Shown piece after piece: positions 56,256-64,000 of a DNA stretch of 64,000 nucleotides. Within the stretch, counting starts at the first letter, position 1; the number at the start of each line of letters is the position of its first letter. A program made the translations under genes and the position numbers. Source of the stretch: JALRAP01 sp046302815 (lineage in GTDB: Bacteria > Bacteroidota > Bacteroidia > AKYH767-A > OLB10); NCBI GenBank assembly GCA_046302815.1, contig JBKCHO010000014.1, forward strand, positions 1 to 64,000, written 5' to 3'. The notes beneath the pieces were generated by a model. It saw nothing but the letters and a program-made list of their open reading frames with translations, was not told the origin of the DNA and did no database searches.

Positions 56256-57380
56256 TCAAACTATAAACAGGTCGGAGGCGATGCGGTCGGCTAAATGCTG
56301 TCCGCTTCTACTAAGAGAGTAATGTCCGTTTTTTAGTATGATATGTCCTGAATCAAGATACTGTTTGACATTTTCATTGAAGTGGATTTCGAATTCCTTG
56401 CCGTAGTTTCGGCAGATGTGATCTAGAGAAACCCCATCAATGGTTCTCAATCGTGTCATCACATGCTCATTATACTTATCTTTGATAGACAGAATCTCAC
56501 TCGTATAGCTTAGATTTCCGCTTTGCAAGAATCGGATATAGGTGGCGTTATTAGGTACATTCCAACTTCTTTCCATGCCGTTGTATGAATGTGCGGATGG
56601 ACCTAAGCCAATATAACTTGTGTTGTTCCAGTATCGACTGTTGTGTCTGGAACGGAAGCCCGGTTTGGCGAAATTCGAAATCTCATAATGCTCGAAACCG
56701 TGTGCTATAGCCGCATCCATCAGATATGAAAACTGTTCAGCATACGCCTCATCGGGTTCGGGCAACACATGGCGGCTTAGGACAGCCTTATGTAGCATGG
56801 TTTTAGGCTCTATTGTTAACCCGTAGCAGGACAAGTGTTTTACAGGCAAGGAAAATGCTTGCTCCAAGTTAGTCGCCCACTTACCAATGCCAGAGCCAGG
56901 GATTCCGTAAATGAGATCAATGGTGATATTGTCAAATCCGATCTCTGCAGAATCATAGACAGAACGAATCGCCTGGGATGAATCATGGGCACGGTTCATG
57001 AAAACAAGTTCGGAATCGTGGAAAGACTGCACTCCAATACTCAACCGATTAATCGGAGTGGATTTCAATTCCGTTAATTTGATTTTATCCAAATCATCGG
57101 GGTTGGCCTCCAAAGTGCATTCAAAACTCTCCGATAACGAAAAATTCTTGTGGATTGAATTGAAGATCCGATCTAGTGACTCCAAAGACAAAAGCGAAGG
57201 AGTGCCTCCGCCAAAATACACGGTCTCTATTGGTGTTCCCTTGGGGAGATAACCATTGCGCAAATTCATTTCCAAACAAATGGCATCCACCATTTGATGC
57301 ATAGAATCCGTATTGACTGAAAAATGAAAATCGCAATAATTACACGACTTTTTACAAAATGGGATGTGGATATATATCAA
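56256..57380 (-). CDS. hemW: Radical SAM heme chaperone HemW
   Basis: 374 residues. The radical SAM cluster motif CKKSCNYCDF lies at the N-terminus (IYIHIPFCKKSCNYCDFHF), followed by TVYFGGGTPSLLS, the EANPDD strand, RLSIGVQSFHD and DLIYGIPG. This order is specific to HemW/HemN-like proteins, and the CxxxCxYC spacing suits HemW. It is a heme-trafficking chaperone rather than a coproporphyrinogen oxidase. Same strand as the histidine kinase gene 32 bp upstream. Confidence 0.92.
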   Translation of the reverse strand: MIYIHIPFCKKSCNYCDFHFSVNTDSMHQMVDAICLEMNLRNGYLPKGTPIETVYFGGGTPSLLSLESLDRIFNSIHKNFSLSESFECTLEANPDDLDKIKLTELKSTPINRLSIGVQSFHDSELVFMNRAHDSSQAIRSVYDSAEIGFDNITIDLIYGIPGSGIGKWATNLEQAFSLPVKHLSCYGLTIEPKTMLHKAVLSRHVLPEPDEAYAEQFSYLMDAAIAHGFEHYEISNFAKPGFRSRHNSRYWNNTSYIGLGPSAHSYNGMERSWNVPNNATYIRFLQSGNLSYTSEILSIKDKYNEHVMTRLRTIDGVSLDHICRNYGKEFEIHFNENVKQYLDSGHIILKNGHYSLSRSGQHLADRIASDLFIV

Positions 57381-57412
57381 GACACTGATGCGTTTCTAAA
57401 ATAAGCAAGTCC

Positions 57413-58579
57413 TCAACCCTGCTTTGGCAAGACTATTCGGAAGGTGGTGCCTTTGTTTTGTTCAGAGCTCTTCACGAAAATTTTGCCTCCGTGGTATTCC
57501 TCAACGATGCGCTTGGATAGCGAAAGTCCAAGTCCCCAGCCACGACTCTTGGAAGTGAAGCCGGGCTTAAAAACCGTTTGATATTTTGATTTTGGAATAC
57601 CCTTGCCGGTATCCGAAACATCGATATAAACGAATTGTGATTGATCGGTTACGGTAACATTCAATGAACCCTGACCTTCCATGGCATCTACAGCATTCTT
57701 AAACAGATTTTCCAAAACCCATTCGAAAAGAGGAATATTCATAGGAGCCATTACATCGTGAGACGATGGTTGGTTCAAATGGAATTGGACTTTAGAGGAT
57801 GTTCGAGGCGAAAAATATTCGATAGACTTCTGCACCACTTGTCCTACGCTTTCCTTCTTCAAAGAAGGGGCGGAGCCGATTTTGGAGAAACGCTCGGATA
57901 TGGTGTTCAGCCTGTTCACATCCTTCTCGATTTCGGTAGCAGGTCCTCCAGGGCCTTCCTTTGATTTGAGATATTCAACCCATGCCATCAATGAAGACAA
58001 TGGCGTTCCTAATTGGTGGGCAGTCTCTTTGGCCATTCCCACCCAAACCTGATTTTGTTCGGCTTTGCGCGAGGTACTGAAAGCTAAATATGAAACCAAC
58101 AGAAACAAGCTGATTACCCCTAGTTGGAAATATGGATATAATCGCAACTGACGGATCAGCAAAGAATCCCTGTAGTAGACATAATTCTTGTCTCCCGGAT
58201 TACCGAAAACAATTTCAATGGGCTCTCGCTCTGACCGCATCTCCTCGATTTGGGATTGAATCCAAGCCTTGTCTTCTAATTTTGTTGAGTCAAGATTCCG
58301 GGATGAAATATAATTGTTCTTGGAATCCGTTAGCAGCATAGGTATGGTACTGTTGCTTCGTAACACCTCTAAAGCAAAACCCATATCGCCCGCCTCAACC
58401 ACTGGGTCGCTCAACTGTTTGACCGCTTCAGCCCACAACTCCACATTCTGTTTTTCCTGTTCCGAGAGCTTGGCCACCAGCGAATTGGTATACCACATGG
58501 AAGATAGGCCAATACCCAAAGCTATGACCAACAAAGCAAGCTTCCAGCGCTGTTTTCTAGTGTAGATGTTTACGGGCAT
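57413..58579 (-). CDS. Membrane sensor histidine kinase
   Basis: 388 residues. Two membrane helices (WKLALLVIALGIGLSSMWY and YFQLGVISLFLLVSYLAF) flank a periplasmic sensing region of about 110 residues. The HisKA-like box is AKETAHQLGTPLSSLMAWVEYLK with phospho-accepting His at about residue 190. The HATPase_c domain has NLFKNAVDAMEG, DTGKGIPKSKYQ and RGWGLGLSLSKRIVEEYHGG. No response regulator gene is adjacent. HemW follows downstream and AsmA-like lies 36 bp upstream, so a loose transcription unit is possible. Confidence 0.92.
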   Translation of the reverse strand: MPVNIYTRKQRWKLALLVIALGIGLSSMWYTNSLVAKLSEQEKQNVELWAEAVKQLSDPVVEAGDMGFALEVLRSNSTIPMLLTDSKNNYISSRNLDSTKLEDKAWIQSQIEEMRSEREPIEIVFGNPGDKNYVYYRDSLLIRQLRLYPYFQLGVISLFLLVSYLAFSTSRKAEQNQVWVGMAKETAHQLGTPLSSLMAWVEYLKSKEGPGGPATEIEKDVNRLNTISERFSKIGSAPSLKKESVGQVVQKSIEYFSPRTSSKVQFHLNQPSSHDVMAPMNIPLFEWVLENLFKNAVDAMEGQGSLNVTVTDQSQFVYIDVSDTGKGIPKSKYQTVFKPGFTSKSRGWGLGLSLSKRIVEEYHGGKIFVKSSEQNKGTTFRIVLPKQG

Positions 58580-58615
58580 AACGGCATGTTCGTGGCAAAG
58601 ATATGATTGTATGGT

Positions 58616-61156
58616 TTACTCATCGGTTTCCAGCTCCAGCTCTTTCACCTTGATTTCTTCTTTTTTGACCTGACCAGAAGGTTTTTCTTCCTCATCCCTA
58701 TTGCCTCCAAACTCCTTTTTCAAAAGATCTCTGATAGTATTACGCTCCTTACGGATTTCCTCAGTGATCCTTTGTTCGGTTCCTTTTCGATCCCAAGTGA
58801 ATTTGGGATCGGTTGCTGAACCTTTCATTGAAAGGAAGATTCTTGGACGACCCAGCCCATCGTCTTCAATGGTTCCAAACTCTGTATTCATCTGTCGAAC
58901 CTTTCTTCCTATTATCTGAGATAGATAAAGACCCAAATGGTAATCAACCATATTGTCAAATGTGTGCGTTCCGCTTGCCGTAAGGTCCATTGCCGAGCTT
59001 CTGATATCCATTACCGGAATGATAATTTTGCGATCTCTGATTTCAATGGTATTGGTCAGATTTGAAAACCGAATGGTTTCCAAATCGGATCCCTTTAAAT
59101 ATTTGGATAAGGCGAGCATGGGTTTAAATTGTATCAACTCCCCGTTTTCAATCGTTATGTCCCCTTTGGCGAATACCGATTTTTCATCGAGGTTCAGTTG
59201 CTTGTCCCAGCGAGATGAAAAATCCACTTTAGCGGAAAGCCTACCCTTCAAGTTTCTATCAACCAATGTGGTTTGTCCGAAATTTCCCATCTGTTGAAAC
59301 AGCCGGCTTATGTCAACATTCCTAATTTGAGCTACACATGATGTTCTTACGCTGTCGACGGAACTTTCATCGATGGAGCCAGACAACCGTATCTCTCCAC
59401 CGCAAGTTGAAAACTCCAAACCTGGGGAGGAAACCTTGGATTCAGAAACCACAATGGTCCCGTCTATCGAAGTAGAATTGAATTTCCGAAAGGTCAAACT
59501 TCCTATTGAAACATCTAAAACGAATCGATGCTTATCGGTTAAGTCCAATGAGAAGGTGTCGGATTTACTAGAGCCTCCGGCTAAAATCTCATCTAGGTCA
59601 ACCTTGTCGCTTTTAAATGCTGCCTCAACCTCAATACGCTGATCGTCTAACAGGAAATATGACATCAGGTTGTTGAAGCTTCCGGTAACAGTAAAATCGG
59701 TGTTGCCAATGCGACCAGCCAAGGATTCCAAGACCATGTCATTGCCTCTCAAATGAAGTATTCCGTTCAAGCCACTCATTCCAGTCTGACTGCCTTTCCA
59801 AACAAAGCCGGCGTTGGCAAAACGAATGGAACCGGAGGAGCGATAGGTTGATTTTTCTTTGGCTATTCCATTGAATGAAATATCAGCGCTGATGCTTCCT
59901 TGTAGGGCTTCTATGGTGTCGGGCTTGTAGAACCTACTTAAAACATCCAGGTCTGCATCCAATTTGAGAGTCAAATCCAACTTGGGATTGGAGAAGTCCT
60001 CGAGATTCATGTTCAATTGGAAGGGTGCGCCTTCAAGATTGGCCGCGATAGACTTCAAGACAAGACTCTCGTAAGGAGCTGCATTACTTTTCCGGCTAAT
60101 GAAAGTGCCGCTTCCATTGAGCTCAGAGATGTTGTAGTTGGTGCCCTCGGGGTTGGCTTTGGCATTTCTTGCAGTAAAATCCAATTTGAAAACAGGAGTG
60201 TATCCATCTCCTACCCGACCCTTGATGTTCCCTTTGAAGGTGATATCTCCACTGCAGTTGAATTCCGCAAATTTTCCAATCACAGATTTTGGAAGCAGGG
60301 AAATCAAGGAGGCAATATCCGCATCCTTGGATGAAAAATCCAAATTCATCTCCGTTTGCTTGCCCTTTGTGTTGATATCACCACCTATCAGAAATTGCAT
60401 CCCCGAAAGCTTGACCTTACTTTCACCTATTTGATAGGTGCCCGACTTATTGTCGACCTCGATAGAGGCGAGTATCTCACATGGTTTACCATCAACATAT
60501 CTGACACCGGAGATCAAGACGGATGCAGACCGCATAGTCGCTTCGAGGCTTGCCGAATACTTGTCTGTGGAGATGTCTCCACCTAATTCACCTTCATCGA
60601 TGTGGAAACGGTATGTTTGGTTGGACTTTCGATTGAGATATTCGAATTTGGTATTAGTAATCAAAATGGTTTTAAGATCGACCTTCATACCTCCCTCACC
60701 GGAAGTGGTGTCTTCCTTGAAAATATCATAATTGTTGCGCCCTTTTCGATCTGTAAAGATGTTTACCGAAGCATCTTCCAGTTCCACTCCCCTGAGTTTA
60801 ACATTACCCGTGAACAGATCCCAGAGTCGGAATTGGAATCCGATAAAACCTGCATTTAGCAAACTGGGGTCGTCCTCAAATCCTGTAGGATTGGACACCA
60901 TAACATCCTTGAAACGGACAGATGCGTTGGGAAAAGAGGAAAAAACGGTGAATTCCATTTCACGAACATCAACGCGTGCTTTCAGCCTTGCGTTTACAGC
61001 ATTCACAACCGAGATGCGGAGGGCATCTCCGTAGATGAAAGTAATCAACCATCCAATCAAACCGACCACAACCGAAAACAATCCCATCCACAATAGGATT
61101 TTCGAGAGTCTTTTACGGGAAGGTTTTTCGTCAACTGAATGTTGAAACTCGCTCAC
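58616..61156 (-). CDS. AsmA-family inner-membrane protein
   Basis: 846 residues. One N-terminal membrane helix (ILLWMGLFSVVVGLIGWLITFIY) is followed by a long periplasmic beta-rich region of the AsmA/TamB-like repeating-groove type (RISVVNAVNARLKARVDVREMEF, VKLRGVELEDASVNIFTDRKGRNNYDIF). The AsmA C-terminal domain is at about 690-800 (NTIEIRDRKIIIPVMDIRSSAMDLTASGTHTF). The highly charged end (RKERNTIRDLLKKEFGGNRDEEEK) is unusual but found in Bacteroidota members. AsmA-like proteins are proposed to carry phospholipids between membranes. Confidence 0.88.
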   Translation of the reverse strand: MSEFQHSVDEKPSRKRLSKILLWMGLFSVVVGLIGWLITFIYGDALRISVVNAVNARLKARVDVREMEFTVFSSFPNASVRFKDVMVSNPTGFEDDPSLLNAGFIGFQFRLWDLFTGNVKLRGVELEDASVNIFTDRKGRNNYDIFKEDTTSGEGGMKVDLKTILITNTKFEYLNRKSNQTYRFHIDEGELGGDISTDKYSASLEATMRSASVLISGVRYVDGKPCEILASIEVDNKSGTYQIGESKVKLSGMQFLIGGDINTKGKQTEMNLDFSSKDADIASLISLLPKSVIGKFAEFNCSGDITFKGNIKGRVGDGYTPVFKLDFTARNAKANPEGTNYNISELNGSGTFISRKSNAAPYESLVLKSIAANLEGAPFQLNMNLEDFSNPKLDLTLKLDADLDVLSRFYKPDTIEALQGSISADISFNGIAKEKSTYRSSGSIRFANAGFVWKGSQTGMSGLNGILHLRGNDMVLESLAGRIGNTDFTVTGSFNNLMSYFLLDDQRIEVEAAFKSDKVDLDEILAGGSSKSDTFSLDLTDKHRFVLDVSIGSLTFRKFNSTSIDGTIVVSESKVSSPGLEFSTCGGEIRLSGSIDESSVDSVRTSCVAQIRNVDISRLFQQMGNFGQTTLVDRNLKGRLSAKVDFSSRWDKQLNLDEKSVFAKGDITIENGELIQFKPMLALSKYLKGSDLETIRFSNLTNTIEIRDRKIIIPVMDIRSSAMDLTASGTHTFDNMVDYHLGLYLSQIIGRKVRQMNTEFGTIEDDGLGRPRIFLSMKGSATDPKFTWDRKGTEQRITEEIRKERNTIRDLLKKEFGGNRDEEEKPSGQVKKEEIKVKELELETDE

Positions 61157-61224
61157 CTGATAGAAATGCGGTTAGTCCTTTTTTATTGTGTTGAATACCT
61201 AAATGTCGGTCATGTTTACAGACC

Positions 61225-61255
61225 AAAAAAAGGGGCCCGCTGTTGCAAGGGCCCC
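61225..61255 (-). terminator. Terminator after the superoxide dismutase gene
   Basis: On the minus strand GGGGCCC pairs with GGGCCCC around a 10-nt loop, followed by a run of seven T. It begins 5 bp after the sod stop codon. Confidence 0.9.
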
Positions 61256-61259
61256 GAAA

Positions 61260-61865
61260 TTATTTGGCAGAAAACCTGGCCGAGACCTCTCCCCAATTTA
61301 CGATATTCCAAAACGAAGCGATGTAGTCGGGTCTGCGGTTTTGGTAATTAAGGTAATAGGCGTGTTCCCATACATCCAATCCCAAAATTGGAGTACCCTT
61401 CACTTCGGCAATATCCATCAAAGGATTATCTTGGTTGGGGGTGGATGCTACTTCAAGTTTGCCATCTGACTTCTTGACCAACCATGCCCACCCGGAGCCA
61501 AATCTAGTAGCACCTGCCGTGGAGAAGCGGGACTTGAACTCATCAAATGAACCGAAAGCGGATTGTATAGCCTCCAAGAGTTCGCCCGTGGGGGCCCCTC
61601 CCCCCGCTGGAGAAAGCACTTTCCAAAACAAATCGTGGTTGTAGTGCCCGCCTCCATTATTTCTTACCGCCATAGGGTATTTGGATATGTTTTTACAGAT
61701 CTCCTCAATGGAAAGCTGCTCTGCATCGGTTCCGGAAATAGCGTTATTTAAGTTGGTAACATAGGCTTGATGGTGTTTCCCATGATGTATTTCCATGGTA
61801 CGGGCATCAATATTGGGTTCTAGGGCGTTAAACGAATAAGGAAGTGCGGGTAATTCAAAAGCCAT
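61260..61865 (-). CDS. sodB: Iron/manganese superoxide dismutase
   Basis: 201 residues, standard length. Motifs: the first metal His in ARTMEIHHGKHHQAYV, HYNHDLFWKVLSPAGGG, GSGWAWLV and the DVWEHAYYLNYQNRR metal site (Asp and His). It dismutates superoxide to oxygen and hydrogen peroxide in the cytoplasm. GG at the GGHYNHDLFW and GGGAPTG region is compatible with an Fe or cambialistic enzyme; the metal cannot be fixed from sequence. TAACTTTG on the minus strand (61912-61919) is a good -7 box. Confidence 0.95.
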   Translation of the reverse strand: MAFELPALPYSFNALEPNIDARTMEIHHGKHHQAYVTNLNNAISGTDAEQLSIEEICKNISKYPMAVRNNGGGHYNHDLFWKVLSPAGGGAPTGELLEAIQSAFGSFDEFKSRFSTAGATRFGSGWAWLVKKSDGKLEVASTPNQDNPLMDIAEVKGTPILGLDVWEHAYYLNYQNRRPDYIASFWNIVNWGEVSARFSAK

Positions 61866-61999
61866 GATTTTCAGTATTTTAAGGGTTTTAAAACAGGTTG
61901 TAAAGGGTTCTCAAAGTTAACAAAATGAACTTTGGAGAGGTTGGATTGGGCCTCCAAAAAAAAATTTTAAGCCGTTGGTTACGATATGATTAAATCCTC

Positions 62000-62007
62000 T
62001 ATATTTG
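62000..62007 (+). promoter_or_regulatory. -7 promoter box of the alanine-rich lipoprotein gene
   Basis: TATATTTG is a perfect -7 match, 33 bp before the start codon. The nearest TTG upstream is 22 bp away, slightly longer than the preferred 19-20. Confidence 0.6.
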
Positions 62008-62040
62008 CGCCACAAAACTTAATCTAAAACCAACAACACA

Positions 62041-62262
62041 ATGAAAAAAGTATTTGCTGTACTAGCTGTAGCTGGTATGTTCGCATTCGTAGCTTGTGGT
62101 CCTAAGGCTGAAGAAGCTACTACTGAGACCACTGACTCTGCTGCAACTGTAGAAGCTGCTCCTGTAGTAGAAGAAGCTGCTCCTGCTCCAATGGATTCAG
62201 CTGCTGCTGCTGCTCCTGCAGACTCTGCTGCTGCTGCTCCTGCTGCTGCTCCTGCAAAGTAA
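62041..62262 (+). CDS. Small alanine-rich lipoprotein
   Basis: 73 residues. The signal peptide ends in lipobox FVAC (modified Cys at about residue 19, then GPKAEEATTE). The mature part is low-complexity Ala/Pro/Glu/Ser/Thr and probably unstructured. Such tiny lipoproteins are common and often highly expressed in Bacteroidota, usually as outer-membrane or periplasmic spacers; the exact role is unknown. Perfect -7 box upstream, strong terminator downstream. Confidence 0.85.
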   Translation: MKKVFAVLAVAGMFAFVACGPKAEEATTETTDSAATVEAAPVVEEAAPAPMDSAAAAAPADSAAAAPAAAPAK

Positions 62263-62283
62263 TAATGGCCTTAGGGCTATTAG

Positions 62284-62315
62284 AAAAAACCCCGATGGAT
62301 CCGTCGGGGTTTTTT
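62284..62315 (+). terminator. Terminator after the lipoprotein gene
   Basis: AAAAAACCCCGA pairs with TCGGGGTTTTTT (12 bp) around TGGATCCG. Bidirectional in form; the convergent SDR gene ends 26 bp further on. Confidence 0.93.
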
Positions 62316-62340
62316 GTTTTTTATAGAATCGAAAGAGGAA

Positions 62341-63129
62341 TTAAAGGCTTCCCGTTCGACCACCATCCACAGGTACATTGATACCCGTGATGTAGGATGC
62401 GGCCGGTGATGCCAAAAAAGCGATTGCGTTTGCAATCTCTTCAGGTTTTGCGAAGCGTCCCATAGGTATCTCCGCGATCATTTCATTTTGTAAGTCAACT
62501 ACGGTCTTACCCGTTTTTGAGGATTTTGCCTCCATTAAGGAGGATAGTCTACCCGTAGAGGTAGCTCCAGGCAGAACATTATTCACTGTAATACCGGCTG
62601 AAGCTACTTCCATCGATAAGGTTTTCGCCCAATTGGCAACAGCCGCTCGAATGGTATTCGATACACCCAAGCCCTTCAATGGCTGTTTAACAGAAGTGGA
62701 GATTACATTGATGATGCGACCATAACCAGATTCCCGCATCCCAGGTATCAATGCCTGCGCCATGATGTGATTGCAAACCAAATGCTGACGGAATGTAGCT
62801 TCAAACTGCTCGATTCCGGCATCCACAATCGGACCTCCTGATGGTCCGCCTGTGTTATTAACCAGAATATGCGCGCGATTACCTTTGGCAAGCCAATCCT
62901 CAATAGCCTTCTTGACTTGATTCGGATCGGAAAAATCAGCGACAATATAACCATGTTGGACATCGGAAACAGGTGAAAGCTCATTAAATGCTTCTTGTAA
63001 CGCCTGCTCATTACGCGCCACTAAAGTGACTGCGGCGCCGAGCGAGCTCAGCTCGCGGGCAGCGGCCAAGCCGATGCCTTGTGTGCTTCCGCACACAACG
63101 GCGCACTTACCTGACAGAGAAAGATTCAT
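62341..63129 (-). CDS. SDR-family oxidoreductase lacking the canonical catalytic Tyr
   Basis: 262 residues, Rossmann fold. Cofactor motif GSTQGIGLAAARELSSLGA; NNTGGPSGG (NNAG equivalent); active-site region YGRIINVISTSVKQPLKGLGVSNTIRAAVANWAKTL. Canonical SDRs have YxxxK where this one has NTIR, so the catalytic Tyr and Lys are missing. The change recurs in a FabG-like subgroup and suggests either a different mechanism or no oxidoreductase activity. The substrate is unknown. It is divergent from the 3-hydroxyanthranilate dioxygenase gene, with about 83 bp between starts. Confidence 0.85.
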   Translation of the reverse strand: MNLSLSGKCAVVCGSTQGIGLAAARELSSLGAAVTLVARNEQALQEAFNELSPVSDVQHGYIVADFSDPNQVKKAIEDWLAKGNRAHILVNNTGGPSGGPIVDAGIEQFEATFRQHLVCNHIMAQALIPGMRESGYGRIINVISTSVKQPLKGLGVSNTIRAAVANWAKTLSMEVASAGITVNNVLPGATSTGRLSSLMEAKSSKTGKTVVDLQNEMIAEIPMGRFAKPEEIANAIAFLASPAASYITGINVPVDGGRTGSL

Positions 63130-63212
63130 GTTGTAAAGATAAATAAGATGAGGTTTGAACCTTTGTGCATTTTTCCATTAATTTGTGGTGCACCTTTTTA
63201 ACACCTTCAGCC

Positions 63213-63740
63213 ATGCCCATAGCCTCACCATTCAATTTCAAAAAGTGGATTGATGAAAACCGCCATCTGCTAAAACCGCCTGTAGGCAATAAGGTCGTTT
63301 ATAAACCCGAACAAGACTTCATCGTCATGGTGGTAGGTGGTCCCAATTCAAGAAAAGACTACCACTATAATGAAACAGAGGAGTTCTTCTACCAACTTGA
63401 AGGAGATATTCAAGTAAAAATTCAAGAAGACGGACAACCACGAACCATTGAAATCAAAGAGGGTGATGTTTTTCTACTACCAGCACGCACTCCACACTCG
63501 CCGCAACGAGGCCCCAACACAGTAGGCCTGGTCATGGAAGTACACCGCCGTCCAGGGATGAAAGACCGCCTACAGTGGTATTGCGAGAAATGCAACAACC
63601 TGATGCATGAAGGAATCCTTGAATTGAAGGATATTGAAACAGAACTAAAGGCGGCAATGGAGCAATATTACTCATCCACTGATCTTCGTACCTGCAAGCA
63701 ATGCGGAACAGTCATGGAACCACCCCAAAAACTGGCTTAG
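63213..63740 (+). CDS. 3-hydroxyanthranilate 3,4-dioxygenase
   Basis: 175 residues from the ATG giving MPIASPFNFKKWIDENRHLLKPPVGNK, the family's usual start; an in-frame ATG 48 bp upstream is less likely. Cupin fold with iron ligands in KDYHYNETEEFFYQLEG (His, Glu) and ARTPHSPQRG (His). Ligand-binding Arg and Glu are in MEVHRRPGMKDRLQWYCEKC. The C-terminal rubredoxin-like two-CxxC knuckle (CEKC, CKQC) is typical of bacterial enzymes. It opens 3-hydroxyanthranilate in tryptophan/kynurenine degradation. Confidence 0.93.
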   Translation: MPIASPFNFKKWIDENRHLLKPPVGNKVVYKPEQDFIVMVVGGPNSRKDYHYNETEEFFYQLEGDIQVKIQEDGQPRTIEIKEGDVFLLPARTPHSPQRGPNTVGLVMEVHRRPGMKDRLQWYCEKCNNLMHEGILELKDIETELKAAMEQYYSSTDLRTCKQCGTVMEPPQKLA

Positions 63741-63762
63741 TCCCTGACGGAGTTAATACAAA

Positions 63763-64000
63763 TCAATCTTGATTGAACTCCCTCGACTGGGGATACATCA
63801 GTTGGTGCTTTTGCCTGACCAAGGCGGTTAGTTTTTCCCTGAGCAATGCGATGTTAACCCCCTCGGCCGCGGAGATGAAAACAGAATCGATATTATCTTT
63901 GGCAATCCAAGAATTTTGCAACTCCTCCAAACTAATGTTTTCACGAACCGCAGGCGTCAGGTCATCAGCTTCCTTTTCTATAAAACGATAAGCGTCGATT
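63763..64000 (-). CDS. hflX: GTPase HflX, C-terminal part
   Basis: The last 79 codons of a gene whose start lies beyond the window: IDAYRFIEKEADDLTPAVREN, ISLEELQNSWIAK and NIDSVFISAAEGVNIALLREKL. The NKID-like Asp next to the window edge and the FISA G5 motif mark the end of the Ras-like GTPase domain, and the sequence between matches the HflX pattern of Bacteroidota. HflX is a ribosome-splitting GTPase used under stress. Identification rests on a fragment. Confidence 0.78.
   Translation of the reverse strand, partial: IDAYRFIEKEADDLTPAVRENISLEELQNSWIAKDNIDSVFISAAEGVNIALLREKLTALVRQKHQLMYPQSREFNQD

Overview
The window looks like a piece of a Bacteroidota chromosome, probably from a gliding, flavobacteria- or sphingobacteria-like lineage. 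Four things point there: at least seven large secreted proteins end in type IX secretion (T9SS) sorting domains; promoters fit the Bacteroidota pattern TTG-N19/20-TAnnTTTG; Shine-Dalgarno sequences are rare; and gene neighbourhoods such as ileS-dksA-lspA and prs-rplY-pth are typical of the phylum. No rRNA, CRISPR array, insertion sequence or integrase was seen.

Layout. 1-2.6 kb: 3' end of a giant type B T9SS adhesin with a 678-bp internal duplication. 2.7-5.2 kb: class V aminotransferase and APC permease. 5.3-9.0 kb: LamG-domain T9SS protein and an S9 peptidase. 9.1-13.5 kb: ybeY, a RidA-type deaminase, a phospholipase C-like lipoprotein, rmuC, a YjbR-like protein and a 56-aa zinc-ribbon membrane protein. 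13.5-16.9 kb: the most unusual region. Two homologous structured RNAs have the architecture of the SAM-I/SAM-IV riboswitch clan. One follows a strong promoter, the other directly precedes metK. Between them lie three small AT-rich genes of unknown function, two of them 61% identical paralogues. The MetK carries an unusual extra C-terminal region of about 120 residues and is followed by another unknown gene.

16.9-19.6 kb: a vWA/AAA+ ATPase pair. 19.6-27 kb: a secreted metalloprotease, a TPR-adenylyl cyclase and a lamin-tail T9SS protein. 27-33 kb: TerC, a VanX-like dipeptidase, ileS, a DksA-like protein and lspA. 33-37 kb: a FIST protein/PAS histidine kinase/response regulator operon. 37-40 kb: a beta-lactamase-fold lipoprotein, a C-terminal processing protease and dCMP deaminase. 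40-49.5 kb: an Omp85-like protein, two T9SS proteins, a hypothetical gene and tRNA-Leu(CAA). 49.5-52.6 kb: prs, rplY (ctc), pth and a T9SS protein. 52.6-61.9 kb: glyS, an outer-membrane barrel, a cyclase-family hydrolase, hemW, a histidine kinase, an AsmA-like protein and superoxide dismutase. 62-64 kb: an alanine-rich lipoprotein, an SDR, 3-hydroxyanthranilate dioxygenase and the 3' end of hflX.

Most of the window is housekeeping interspersed with T9SS cargo. Parts of a kynurenine/3-hydroxyanthranilate catabolic route are scattered over it (RidA-type 2-aminomuconate deaminase, cyclase-family hydrolase, 3-hydroxyanthranilate dioxygenase). The segment at 13.5-16.9 kb is the best candidate for something undescribed: a SAM-responsive transcription unit joining unknown small basic proteins to SAM synthesis.
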